Source: Conexibacter sp. CPCC 205762 (GTDB taxonomy: Bacteria > Actinomycetota > Thermoleophilia > Solirubrobacterales > Solirubrobacteraceae). From it: 64,000 nt of DNA. The position numbers and the translations under genes were made by a program. How positions within the stretch are numbered: position 1 is the stretch's first letter; every line of letters starts with the position of its first letter. Shown in pieces: positions 26,534 through 33,643 of this stretch. Location: NCBI RefSeq assembly GCF_030646155.1, contig NZ_JAUTDN010000034.1, positions 1 through 64,000 of the forward strand, read 5' to 3'. The notes beneath the pieces are model-generated. The model was not told the origin of the DNA, ran no database searches, and was given only the letters and a program-made list of their open reading frames with translations.

Positions 26534-26607
26534 CTCTGAAGGAGGCGCTCGACGTCTCGCCGAGCGCCGATTCAGGATTCACCAGCGCAGCCCCGAAGAC
26601 CAGGGGG

Positions 26608-26635
26608 ACTTTTGTGTTTGTCTCGCCAGATGTCG
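26608..26635 (-). promoter_or_regulatory. Second copy of the putative ROK operator
   Basis: Shares ACTTTTGT at its left end and GATGTCG at its right end with 22697-22723, with the same central T-rich character and a length differing by one base. It lies in the 135-base gap upstream of the dehydrogenase start at 26533 and just past the end of the beta-helix enzyme gene. It probably lets one regulator control both sugar operons. Confidence 0.45.
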
Positions 26636-26668
26636 CGGCCCGCGGGAACACGGGGTGCGCGTGCTGGC

Positions 26669-28600
26669 TCAGTAGCCGCTGACGGCGACCGAGTCGATCG
26701 AGACGTAGTTGCCGGCCGAGAGCGGGTTGTGGGCGCCCTGGACGCGGATGCCGAGCACGTGCCAGCCGCTCGCCAGCGTGCCGGTGTCCCAGAGGCTGGA
26801 GTCGATCCCGTAGCCGGGCGTGTAGAGGTCGACGGTCCCTCTGAAGACGCCGTCGAGCCAGACGTCGGCGTAGCCCATGTTCGGCCCCTTCAGGCCTCTC
26901 CAGATCGCTCTCGTGCCGAAGAACGTGACGTTCGCGGTCGCGTTGGCGGTCTGCTCGGAGGAGTGGGTGCCGAAGAAGTCGGACGGGTCCGGGAAGCGGA
27001 GCCAGTTGCCCGCGTAGGCGATCCGCGGGTCGCTGTCGTCGATCCTCGGCCCGTGCAGCTCGACGTCGTCGATCCGCGCCCAGCCGCTGCCGGTCAGGCC
27101 GCTGGAGTCGATCCCGATCTCGTAGTTGGAGCAGGCCGACGTGGTGGTGAAGGTGAGGTCGTAGATTCTCCAGCTCGTCGAGGAGGCGTGGGTGACGCCG
27201 ACCGTCTCGTTCGTGCACTGGTTGTGCGCGTAGAGCCGCACGTTGGCGCCGCTCGTCTGCACTCTCGCGCGATAGCGGTAGGTCGTTCTCGCCTGCAGTC
27301 CGACCCCTTGGCCGAGCGCGGTGTAGCCGCTGCCGAAGTCCTGGATGTAGCCGTAGAATCTGCCGCTCTGGCCGACCGAGAGGCCGTCGGTCGCGCCGAC
27401 CTGACTCGCCGTGCCGGTCGTCGTCCAGCTCGAGGTCCCGGTCGTCTCGAAGCCGGGGTTCTGCACGTACGGGTTGCCCGGATGGAAGGAGACGCCGCGG
27501 ACGCCGGCGATTCTCGCTCTGATGAATTGACTGGTCCCGCCGCCGAAGCTGTTGCCGGAGAAGCGGATGTTGGTCATCTGCGCCTGGTCGCTCTCGTAGG
27601 CGCTGTAGCTCGCGCCGCCCGGTCCGTTCCAGGGGTTGTCGCACCAGCACTTGACCGAGTCCCACGCGGACGGCGCGTTGAGGACGTTGTTCTCGATCCG
27701 GATATCGCGCATCTCGCCGTCGCGCTTGTCGGCCGTCTGCGACGCCCACGGGATGAACGCGAGCGCGCTGCAGCACTCCGCCTCGACGACGTTGTTGCGC
27801 ACGATCACGTCGGAGAGCGGCTCCGAGACGTCGCTTCTCCACCAACCGGTCGATCGCGGATCGTTGTGTATCGTGCCGAGCGCGATGCCGTCGTCCGTGG
27901 CGCCGGGGCTGCCGTCCGGGTTGCGCATCACGTTGTTCTCGACGATCACGTGCTGCGAGCTGATCAGCTCCAGCCCGCTGACCGGGTCCTTGTACGGCTC
28001 GTTGAGCGTCATGTCGCGCATCGCGCCGTTGTCGCTGAAGTAGATGCCGACGTACGGGACGCCGCCGCCGATCACGTGCAGGCCGGACAGCTCGAAGCCG
28101 GAGACCTGGAAGAGGCCGATCGCGTCGTTGAGGACCGTGTCGGCGACGTCAGGCAGGTGCGTCATCTGGATCGTGCCGCCGCCGGTCACCTTCACGTTGC
28201 TCGCGTACGCCGCGTAGACGAGCGGGTTGTTGCGGTAGAAGGTGAAGTTCCACGGGATCGTGGTGTCGATGATCATCCCCTTCAGCGGCGTGTAGTCATA
28301 GTGCGCGACCGTCTGGCTCTGCTTCAGCGTCGCGCCTCTGGCGATCGTCAGCTCGACGTTGCTCTTCAGCCGCAGGTTGCCGGTCAGGAACGTTCTCGAC
28401 GCCGGCAGCGTCACCTTTCCACCGCCCGCCGCGTTGACCGCGTCGATCGCTCTCTGAATCGCGCCGCGGTCGTTCGTCACTCCGTCGCCGACCGCGCTGT
28501 ACGGCGCGGCGGTCACATCGACGTCGAGCGCGCTCGACGTCGCCGGCAGCGCGCACGCGACGGCCGCCCCCACTGCGAGGCCCAACAGGATCCGACGCAT
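26669..28600 (-). CDS. Secreted right-handed beta-helix polysaccharide-degrading enzyme (pectinase/GH28-like)
   Basis: 643 residues with a signal peptide (1-24). Residues 33-80 read YSAVGDGVTNDRGAIQRAIDAVNAAGGGKVTLPASRTFLTGNLRLKSNVELTIARGATL, the hallmark of glycoside hydrolase 28 / pectate-lyase-like helices. The beta-helix runs to about 400 with turns such as SSQHVIVENNVMRNPDGSPGATDDGIALG, whose DDG may be catalytic. The C-terminal third holds two beta-sandwich domains of carbohydrate-binding type (NPGFETTGTSSWTTTGTAS; NVTFFGTRAIWRGLKGPNMGYADVWLDG). It would release sugars outside the cell for the adjoining ABC transporter. Exact polymer unknown. Confidence 0.85.
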   Translation of the reverse strand: MRRILLGLAVGAAVACALPATSSALDVDVTAAPYSAVGDGVTNDRGAIQRAIDAVNAAGGGKVTLPASRTFLTGNLRLKSNVELTIARGATLKQSQTVAHYDYTPLKGMIIDTTIPWNFTFYRNNPLVYAAYASNVKVTGGGTIQMTHLPDVADTVLNDAIGLFQVSGFELSGLHVIGGGVPYVGIYFSDNGAMRDMTLNEPYKDPVSGLELISSQHVIVENNVMRNPDGSPGATDDGIALGTIHNDPRSTGWWRSDVSEPLSDVIVRNNVVEAECCSALAFIPWASQTADKRDGEMRDIRIENNVLNAPSAWDSVKCWCDNPWNGPGGASYSAYESDQAQMTNIRFSGNSFGGGTSQFIRARIAGVRGVSFHPGNPYVQNPGFETTGTSSWTTTGTASQVGATDGLSVGQSGRFYGYIQDFGSGYTALGQGVGLQARTTYRYRARVQTSGANVRLYAHNQCTNETVGVTHASSTSWRIYDLTFTTTSACSNYEIGIDSSGLTGSGWARIDDVELHGPRIDDSDPRIAYAGNWLRFPDPSDFFGTHSSEQTANATANVTFFGTRAIWRGLKGPNMGYADVWLDGVFRGTVDLYTPGYGIDSSLWDTGTLASGWHVLGIRVQGAHNPLSAGNYVSIDSVAVSGY

Positions 28601-28613
28601 CCCTTCCCCTCTT

Positions 28614-28643
28614 GTTAGCTAGATACTAAATGCTATAGCTAAC
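28614..28643 (-). promoter_or_regulatory. Perfect inverted repeat upstream of the beta-helix enzyme
   Basis: GTTAGCTA (28614-28621) and TAGCTAAC (28636-28643) are exact inverted arms with a 14-base AT-rich spacer, 13 bases before the start codon. This fits an operator for a dimeric repressor placed over a promoter. It differs from the putative ROK element, so another regulator may act here. Confidence 0.5.
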
Positions 28644-28795
28644 AGATGGCGCGTCCACGTCAGATGAGACTCATGCCATGACTCCGGAGGCTCATATGGG
28701 CGGCGGCGCCCGACCACACCCCAGACCCGCCGCGGCCCCGTCATTTGGCTCCGCTGCCATCTCCCTGTTGTTGCGCCAGACGCTGGCGACGCGCT

Positions 28796-28840
28796 ACTGT
28801 CACGTATATGTACGGGAATCCCGTCGATATCAATGACAGT
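28796..28840 (+). promoter_or_regulatory. Inverted repeat around the AbiEi start
   Basis: ACTGTCA (28796-28802) and TGACAGT (28834-28840) are exact 7-base inverted arms flanking the AbiEi start codon. AbiEi antitoxins are known to repress their own operon by binding inverted repeats at the promoter, so this could be the autoregulatory site, though an arm inside the coding region is unusual. Confidence 0.35.
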
Positions 28841-29419
28841 TCTGTATTGGATCGGCTGTACGAGATCGCCGAGCCCCAAGGCGGCTTCATCGCGGCCCAT
28901 CAGGCCGTTGCTGCCGGGATCCCGCGCTCGACCCTCTCGTACCACTCCACCGAGGGCGAGGCGCTGGAGCGCGTGGCGCGCGGCGTCTACCGTTTGCGAC
29001 GCTTCCCGACGCCGCCGCAGGCGCACGTGATCGCAAGCTGGCTGGCACTCGCCCGAGCTGATGCCGTGGTCTCCCACGAGAGTGCGGCGGAGCTGCTCGA
29101 TATCACCGACTTGATTCCTGACGTCGTCCACGTCACCGTGCCGCGCTCGAAGCGCGGCCTCCGCGTGCCTGCCGGCGTGCGCGTCCACTTCAGCGATCGA
29201 CCGATCCAGCGCCGCCGAGAGGTGCTCGGCATCCCCGTGACCGGCGCCGAGCGCACGATTGCCGACATGCTGCGCACCGATGGCTGGACCGAGCAAAGCG
29301 ACCTCGCTGTCCGCGAGTCGATCGTTCACGGCCTCACAACCCCGCGCCGCCTGCGCGCCGAACTGCCGGCGAAGTGGCAGCTGCGGCTGGAAGCCGCGCT
29401 GACAGCAGCAAGCGCGTGA
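28808..29419 (+). CDS. abiEi: AbiEi-type antitoxin (type IV toxin-antitoxin)
   Basis: 203 residues from ATG 28808. An N-terminal winged helix (LYEIAEPQGGFIAAHQAVAAGIPRSTLSYHSTEGEALERVARGVYRL, about residues 18-64) is the DNA-binding domain; the C-terminal region contains ASWLALARADAVVSHESAAELLDI and VPVTGAERTIADMLR-like sequence common to AbiEi proteins. AbiEi represses the operon and counteracts the nucleotidyltransferase toxin AbiEii without a direct complex. Its TGA overlaps the GTG of the toxin gene. This is a defence module against phage, located next to the integrated element. Confidence 0.85.
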   Translation: MYGNPVDINDSSVLDRLYEIAEPQGGFIAAHQAVAAGIPRSTLSYHSTEGEALERVARGVYRLRRFPTPPQAHVIASWLALARADAVVSHESAAELLDITDLIPDVVHVTVPRSKRGLRVPAGVRVHFSDRPIQRRREVLGIPVTGAERTIADMLRTDGWTEQSDLAVRESIVHGLTTPRRLRAELPAKWQLRLEAALTAASA

Positions 29420-30357
29420 CGTACTCATCAGACCGCGCGTTTCGAGAGGCGCTTGAAGCTCGCCTAAAGGCGACCGCCGATGACCGGTCGGGAATCTCAC
29501 GCCTGCGTAAGCGTGTTGTCTTCGAGCGTCTGCTCGCCCGCCTGCAGGTCTCCGCTCCTGGAACGTGGGTCCTCAAAGGCGGCTTCGCGCTCGAACTGCG
29601 CCTCGGAAACGCGGCGCGCACAACGAGAGACATTGACATCGACTCGTCCCTCAACGAAGAGCAAGGCGTCGACCTGCTGCTTGACGCCGCCGAGCTGGTG
29701 CTCGAAGACCGCTTCCGCTTCAGCGTCCGCCCGTCCGGGAGACAGGATGACTTCGAAGGTCGCGGTCAGCGATGGGCTGTCACTGCGAGCCTCGCCGGGC
29801 GCGAGTTCGAGCGCGTGGCGATCGACATCGGCTTCACGACCGAGCCAGTGCTGGCCCCGGACACGGTCACTTCGTCTCAGCTGCTCGACTTCGCCGGCGT
29901 CGAGCCCCTCCTCATCCCGACCGTGGCGATCGAGCAACACATCGCAGAGAAGCTCCACGCCTACACGCGCACCTACGCCGGCAACCAACCCAGCTCCCGC
30001 GTCAAAGACCTCGTCGACCTCGCCGTCATCGCGCACACCACCACCGTCGACGCCGAACGGCTCACAACGGCGATCAAAGAGATCTTCGCTCGTCGCGCCG
30101 ACCCATTCGATTCCGACCGCCGTACCTGCCCCACCGAACGACTGGGGCGCCGAATGGCGTCAGCGGGCTGCGGGCGTGCCGGCCGAGGGCGATCCGCTTG
30201 CCGGGCAAGAGACAGTTGCCGCAATGCTCGACCCGGTGCTGTCGACAGGACGGGACCAGCCGGGAAGCTGGATCCCCGTCCGTTAGCCTGGCGCAGCCCA
30301 CGCGAGCCGCGAGTCGAGCGGGTGCGGAGCGATCAATCGGGTACCGAGCGGTCATAG
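29416..30357 (+). CDS. abiEii: AbiEii/AbiGii-type nucleotidyltransferase toxin, C-terminus frameshifted
   Basis: The start is GTG 29416, overlapping the antitoxin TGA. The first 225 or so residues are clear AbiEii: WVLKGGFALELRLGNAARTTRDIDID holds the KGGxAL and DxD motifs of the Ntase, then IAEKLHAYTRTYAG and SRVKDLVDLAVIA. After EIFARRA at about 30,099 this frame turns into Arg/Gly-rich text ending at 30,357. The next frame continues with THSIPTAVPAPPNDWGAEWR and AMLDPVL, ending in TAG at 30,286, which is the normal AbiEii tail. So one extra base near 30,093-30,100 breaks the last 60 residues. The core could still be active; a sequencing error is an alternative. Confidence 0.75.
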   Translation: MTYSSDRAFREALEARLKATADDRSGISRLRKRVVFERLLARLQVSAPGTWVLKGGFALELRLGNAARTTRDIDIDSSLNEEQGVDLLLDAAELVLEDRFRFSVRPSGRQDDFEGRGQRWAVTASLAGREFERVAIDIGFTTEPVLAPDTVTSSQLLDFAGVEPLLIPTVAIEQHIAEKLHAYTRTYAGNQPSSRVKDLVDLAVIAHTTTVDAERLTTAIKEIFARRADPFDSDRRTCPTERLGRRMASAGCGRAGRGRSACRARDSCRNARPGAVDRTGPAGKLDPRPLAWRSPREPRVERVRSDQSGTERS

Positions 30358-30550
30358 GACCCGCCGGTTCCACGGCCCTGGGGTGTTAGCGCACTGCCGG
30401 GGCCACCTGTTTGCGGGAGCGGCACCGTAGCGCGACCGTCGAACTGGATCGACCGAATCCGCCGTGATCGACGGCCATCTGACCGGCAAAAGGCACTAGT
30501 GCCTTTATTCCGGCTCCGATGCCCTCCGATTCGGCCGCTCCTGAAACACA

Positions 30551-30576
30551 GAAACCCCCGCGTTAGCAGGGGTTTC
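30551..30576 (-). terminator. Intrinsic-type terminator beside the left tRNA-His fragment
   Basis: GAAACCCC (30551-30558) pairs with GGGGTTTC (30569-30576) around a 10-base loop. It sits exactly where the intact tRNA-His copy has its own terminator, so it is the terminator that once belonged to, or was copied with, the tRNA 3' end. Confidence 0.55.
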
Positions 30577-30624
30577 ATGAGGGGTGAGCGACAGGACTTG
30601 AACCCGTGACCGCCTGGACCACAA
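30573..30624 (-). repeat. attL-like repeat: 3' half of tRNA-His
   Basis: Matches 40,414-40,465 at 50 of 52 positions, covering the anticodon 3' side, variable loop, T arm and acceptor 3' strand of tRNA-His plus a few downstream bases. The 5' half is missing (next bases TAGCCCGCTC do not pair), so it cannot be a working tRNA. Confidence 0.9.
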
Positions 30625-30728
30625 TAGCCCGCTCGATGTGGCTTACGTCGGCCTTAGAAGTGGCAATTTGCAGGGCTTTTGCCGGCCGGTTGGTGGGGCT
30701 CGGCACGCCGCCGACGGTGGCCGATCAT

Positions 30729-30758
30729 CGGCGATTGGCGGCGATCCACGGCGATTCT
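30729..30758 (+). repeat. Three 10-bp direct repeats, candidate integrase arm sites
   Basis: CGGCGATTGG, CGGCGATCCA and CGGCGATTCT follow each other without gaps. Two copies of the same 10-base unit (CGGCGATCAG, CGGCGATTCA) occur inside the other end at 40,354-40,373. Repeats with helical-turn spacing at both inner ends of an element are what integrase arm-type or Xis sites look like. Confidence 0.55.
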
Positions 30759-30784
30759 GCAACTCGACGGCGTGAAGTTGCAGA
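30756..30784. repeat. Inverted repeat at the left inner end
   Basis: TCTGCAACT (30756-30764) and AGTTGCAGA (30776-30784) are exact inverted arms with an 11-base spacer. The same TGCAACT/AGTTGCA arms form a perfect palindrome at the right end (40,332-40,345). Probably part of the recombination site. Confidence 0.5.
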
Positions 30785-30845
30785 AACGGCGGCTGGCGGC
30801 GGTCCAGGCGATACCGCAGCCGCTACCGGCCCGACAGCGCGAAAA

Positions 30846-31280
30846 TCAGGCCCGGTCAGGCTGGCCGGGCGCGACCGCAAGCCCTTCCTGGCCCGCTGCG
30901 TCTGCAAGCGCCCGGTCCCACGTAGCCAACACGACGTCGGGGTCGTTGATCGACAGGGCGGACGCGAGGTGCACGGCGTCGTAGCCGCGCAGCGCGCGGC
31001 GCTCGGCCAGCTCGCCGGCGGCCTTAGCGAGCGGAGCGTCGACGCGGACCTTGGTCAGCTCCTTGTAGATCTCATCGATCGTGCGAACGGCGGCTCTCAG
31101 CTGGCCGGCGTCGAGCCGCCCGTTGCGATGCGCCGCTGCGGCCGCAGCGCGCGCCTCGGGATAGACGAGCTGCCCCGAGACGACCGAGGACGCACGATCC
31201 CACAGCTCGCCGACCAGATTCGAGCCCGGCTCGTCAAAGACGAGCTTGACCAGCGCCGAGGTGTCGAAGTAGACGATCAG
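30846..31280 (-). CDS. PIN domain (VapC-like) toxin with probable CTG start
   Basis: 144 residues, translated from CTG 31280: LIVYFDTSALVKLVFDEPG. This CTG overlaps the TGA of the antitoxin gene (CTGA), and no ATG, GTG or TTG exists in frame nearby, while the family always begins M-I-x-Y-x-D-T-S. The four PIN acidic residues are present: Asp6, Glu42 (YPEARAA), Asp101 (GYDAVHLASAL) and Asp122 (LATWDRAL). VapC toxins are Mg-dependent RNases that cut tRNA or rRNA. Together with the Phd-like gene it forms a type II toxin-antitoxin system that would stabilise the element. It may depend on translational coupling for its low-efficiency start. Confidence 0.82.
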   Translation of the reverse strand: MIVYFDTSALVKLVFDEPGSNLVGELWDRASSVVSGQLVYPEARAAAAAAHRNGRLDAGQLRAAVRTIDEIYKELTKVRVDAPLAKAAGELAERRALRGYDAVHLASALSINDPDVVLATWDRALADAAGQEGLAVAPGQPDRA

Positions 31281-31573
31281 CGCCGCTGCTCGGCGACGAG
31301 ATCCGACACCGACCCGCCGGCTTTGATCCGGCGACTGTCTGCACGTCGCCGCTTCGGCCGCGAGGGCTCCTCTATAAGCCCACGCGCGCGCAGCTCGGCG
31401 AGCGGATCGACCTCGTCGATCGCAGACAGCCGAGCGACCCGCCGTCCGCGCATCGTCACCACCACCTCGCCACCTTCGGCGGCGTGCCTGACGTAACGGC
31501 TGAGCTGGTCGTGCAGCTCCCGCACTCCCACCTCCTGCTTGAGCGCTGCGTCATGTGGCGTCATGTCCACCAT
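31277..31573 (-). CDS. Phd/YefM-family antitoxin
   Basis: 98 residues (95 if ATG 31564 is used). QEVGVRELHDQLSRYVRHAAEGGEVVVTMRGRRVARLSAI is the Phd/YefM DNA-binding fold, where the first strand and helix bind operator DNA as a dimer. The C-terminal part (LIEEPSRPKRRRADSRR) is the flexible toxin-binding tail. It neutralises the PIN toxin encoded directly behind it and represses the operon. Confidence 0.9.
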   Translation of the reverse strand: MVDMTPHDAALKQEVGVRELHDQLSRYVRHAAEGGEVVVTMRGRRVARLSAIDEVDPLAELRARGLIEEPSRPKRRRADSRRIKAGGSVSDLVAEQRR

Positions 31574-31692
31574 CTTAGACGCTACATCGGCCCCCGGCCA
31601 GCGGCGAGAGATGCGATGCCCGGAGACTGCGACGGGCGGCTCTGCGTCCCCGCGACCACCTCCTCCCGCACCGCAAAATAAGGTTCCTGCTC

Positions 31693-33498
31693 ATGGACAG
31701 GCCGAGGCAACAAGGTACGGCGCTTCCTGCCGTTCGGAGACACATCCGTATGTGGATGGAAACTGTGGCTCCGACAGACGGCACGGACGTCGATCCGAAG
31801 GTCCGGTCGAGTGTCATCGTCGCCGGCGCCACGCCACTCGAACGGTTGCGTCTCGCTGCTCTTGGCGGTCTGGCTCGCGCGGTGGCTGGAAAGCACTTGG
31901 GCCCTGTGCCGTTCCCCGTAGCCGCGTGGATGGAGACCGCGGAGTTGCCCCCTGCCGATGTCCAAAGCGCTGTCATCGAGGCACTCAGAAGAGGCGAGGA
32001 TCCTCTCGCGGAGGCGTACAACGCGTGCATCTCGGCCGCAAACCGCCGGCAGCTCGGGACGGTGTTCACGCCGTCCGAGGTTGTCGATCACATGCTGGAT
32101 CTTGTCGTCGACAACCTTTACGGGCGGCAGCCCGCGTGCGTGATCGACCCTGGCGCAGGCGTTGGCGCGTTCACGGTGGCAGCGGCTCGCCGTTGGCATA
32201 ACGCACGGGTCATCGCAGTCGATATCAACCCCGTCACGCTGGGTCTGCTGGCTGCGCGCATCGCATACGAGCGGTCGCAGGACGCCAGATGGGCGAGGCG
32301 TCGTATCGACTTGCAACTCGCCGACTATGCGAGTGCCTTGCCCGGCCTCTTCGCCGCTGACGCTCCAGCGCCGATCCTGGCGTTGGGAAACCCGCCTTAT
32401 ACCCGCACACAGTCGCTGACGAGTGGGTACAAGCGAGACGCGGAGAGACTGCGCAAGGTCGTCGAGATGACCGGGCACGCCAATCTGGCGACAGTCTTTC
32501 AAGCACTCACTCTGGAGTATCTCCGAGCTGATGACTTGTCGTGCATGGTACTGCCCGGCTCGATCGTCTACACCGACGCTGCGAGAGGTTTGCGCCGAGC
32601 GATGTGGAGCAGCTCCCGACCGGTCGAAATCCATCGTTGGCGAGCCGACACCAAGCCCTTCGTCGGGCGCAATGTCCAGGCTGCGGTCCTGATGATCGGA
32701 CCAGAGCGCTCCGTCGCACGCCCAATCAGACTCGCCCGCGCCGAGTCGATGAACGGGAACGTCGAGCTGATCCAAAGATGGACTATGGCGCGGGACAAAC
32801 CACCACCGGACAACTGGTTCTGGGCGGAAGACTCGTTCGACCAGCCAGATGCGGTGCTGCCGCTGACCACCTTCGTGACGATTCGTCGCGGCACTGCCAC
32901 TGGCGCAAACTTCTTCTTCTTCCTGACCGACAGCGAGCGGGCGGCGTTTCCCGACGATGTGATCACCCCGGCAGTCGCTTCACTGCGCCGCTTCGAAGGC
33001 ACCGTGATGACACAGGCTGCTCACAGAACTTGGGGAGGCGCAGACGAACCTCGGTGGTTGCTTACGCTCGATCCGTACAAACCTGTCCCGGCGCCCCTCG
33101 TCTCCTACCTCGCGGAGCACGAAGACACCGTCTCAAGGCGCCACCTTTCCACTCAGCGCAGGGAATGGTGGGCAATCACGGAGCTGCCTCGTCCTGACAT
33201 TCTCGTCTCGCCCCTCACACAGAAGACATTCAAAATCGTTGTCAACAAAGCGAAAGCCGTTGCTTCCAACAACCTCCTGGGTCTCACCCTCAGAGAGGGC
33301 AATCCCGCACCTCTCGCAAAATGGTTGCGCTCGATAGAGGGGCAACGTGAACTCAGACGTGTGAGTCGTCGCTACTCAGGAGGCAGCTTCAAGGTCGAGC
33401 CTGGAGGGCTGAAGCGACTGCAGGTTCCGAGAAGCGTCGTCGCAGCCGTCATCGGGCGATCTCCCGAGTCGCTCCTGACCCCTGAACTTCCTCTCTAG
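31693..33498 (+). CDS. N6-adenine DNA methyltransferase (Eco57I/PglX-like)
   Basis: 601 residues as drawn; an alternative ATG near 31750 has a better GGAGA ribosome site and would shorten it by 19 residues. RRQLGTVFTPSEVVDHMLDLVVDNLYG and VIDPGAGVGAFTVAAAR (motif I, SAM binding) come before LALGNPPYTRTQS (about residues 234-245), the NPPY catalytic motif IV of N6-adenine enzymes. The C-terminal 250 residues (TGANFFFFLTDSERAAFP onward) look like the target-recognition domain of type IIG or BREX methyltransferases. It protects host DNA, possibly as the partner of the two following genes. No nuclease domain is seen in this protein. Confidence 0.88.
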   Translation: MDRPRQQGTALPAVRRHIRMWMETVAPTDGTDVDPKVRSSVIVAGATPLERLRLAALGGLARAVAGKHLGPVPFPVAAWMETAELPPADVQSAVIEALRRGEDPLAEAYNACISAANRRQLGTVFTPSEVVDHMLDLVVDNLYGRQPACVIDPGAGVGAFTVAAARRWHNARVIAVDINPVTLGLLAARIAYERSQDARWARRRIDLQLADYASALPGLFAADAPAPILALGNPPYTRTQSLTSGYKRDAERLRKVVEMTGHANLATVFQALTLEYLRADDLSCMVLPGSIVYTDAARGLRRAMWSSSRPVEIHRWRADTKPFVGRNVQAAVLMIGPERSVARPIRLARAESMNGNVELIQRWTMARDKPPPDNWFWAEDSFDQPDAVLPLTTFVTIRRGTATGANFFFFLTDSERAAFPDDVITPAVASLRRFEGTVMTQAAHRTWGGADEPRWLLTLDPYKPVPAPLVSYLAEHEDTVSRRHLSTQRREWWAITELPRPDILVSPLTQKTFKIVVNKAKAVASNNLLGLTLREGNPAPLAKWLRSIEGQRELRRVSRRYSGGSFKVEPGGLKRLQVPRSVVAAVIGRSPESLLTPELPL

Positions 33499-33551
33499 GT
33501 CCCGACTCGGGCGGGACTGCGACGCGTCCGGCGCACTTGAGCTCGGGCGAT

Positions 33552-33581
33552 TTGACATACATCTCAGGAGTTCGCTAGCGT
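33552..33581 (+). promoter_or_regulatory. Promoter for the 33,644 gene
   Basis: TTGACA at 33552-33557 and TAGCGT at 33576-33581 with an 18-base spacer, 62 bases before the start codon of the next gene. A perfect -35 is rare in DNA this GC-rich. The gene therefore seems to have its own transcript rather than depending on the methyltransferase gene. Confidence 0.45.
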
Positions 33582-33643
33582 TTTGAGCGAACCGAAATCC
33601 ACCCTGTGCCATACGAGATGCGTGCAGGACGGAAAGGGAAAAT

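Larger units (their letters stand above)
30287..30845. other. Left junction of the integrated element, no convincing gene
   Basis: No gene is supported here. From about 30,340 to 30,572 the sequence resembles the right interior end of the element (about 40,190-40,413), sharing GGGGCCACCT, a CGACCGTAG-like block, an ACTAGT-centred palindrome and a terminator. At 30,489-30,506 AAAGGCACTAGTGCCTTT is a perfect palindrome. The tRNA-derived repeat follows (30,573-30,624), then integrase-arm-like repeats (30,729-30,784). Confidence 0.6.

Noticed and set aside
28600..28800. A third tRNA-His fragment marking the outer end of an older element
   Set aside because: I looked for the GTGAGCGAC...GACTTGAACCC block left of AbiE and found none, so the outer junction of the suspected second element is not shown.
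30573..30624. A second tRNA-His gene
   Set aside because: Only the 3' half is present; the D arm, acceptor 5' strand and 5' anticodon stem are missing, so it is an attachment-site remnant.
30606..31496. Plus-strand frames through the toxin-antitoxin region
   Set aside because: They are antisense of the Phd/PIN pair, whose motifs and residues are complete on the minus strand.
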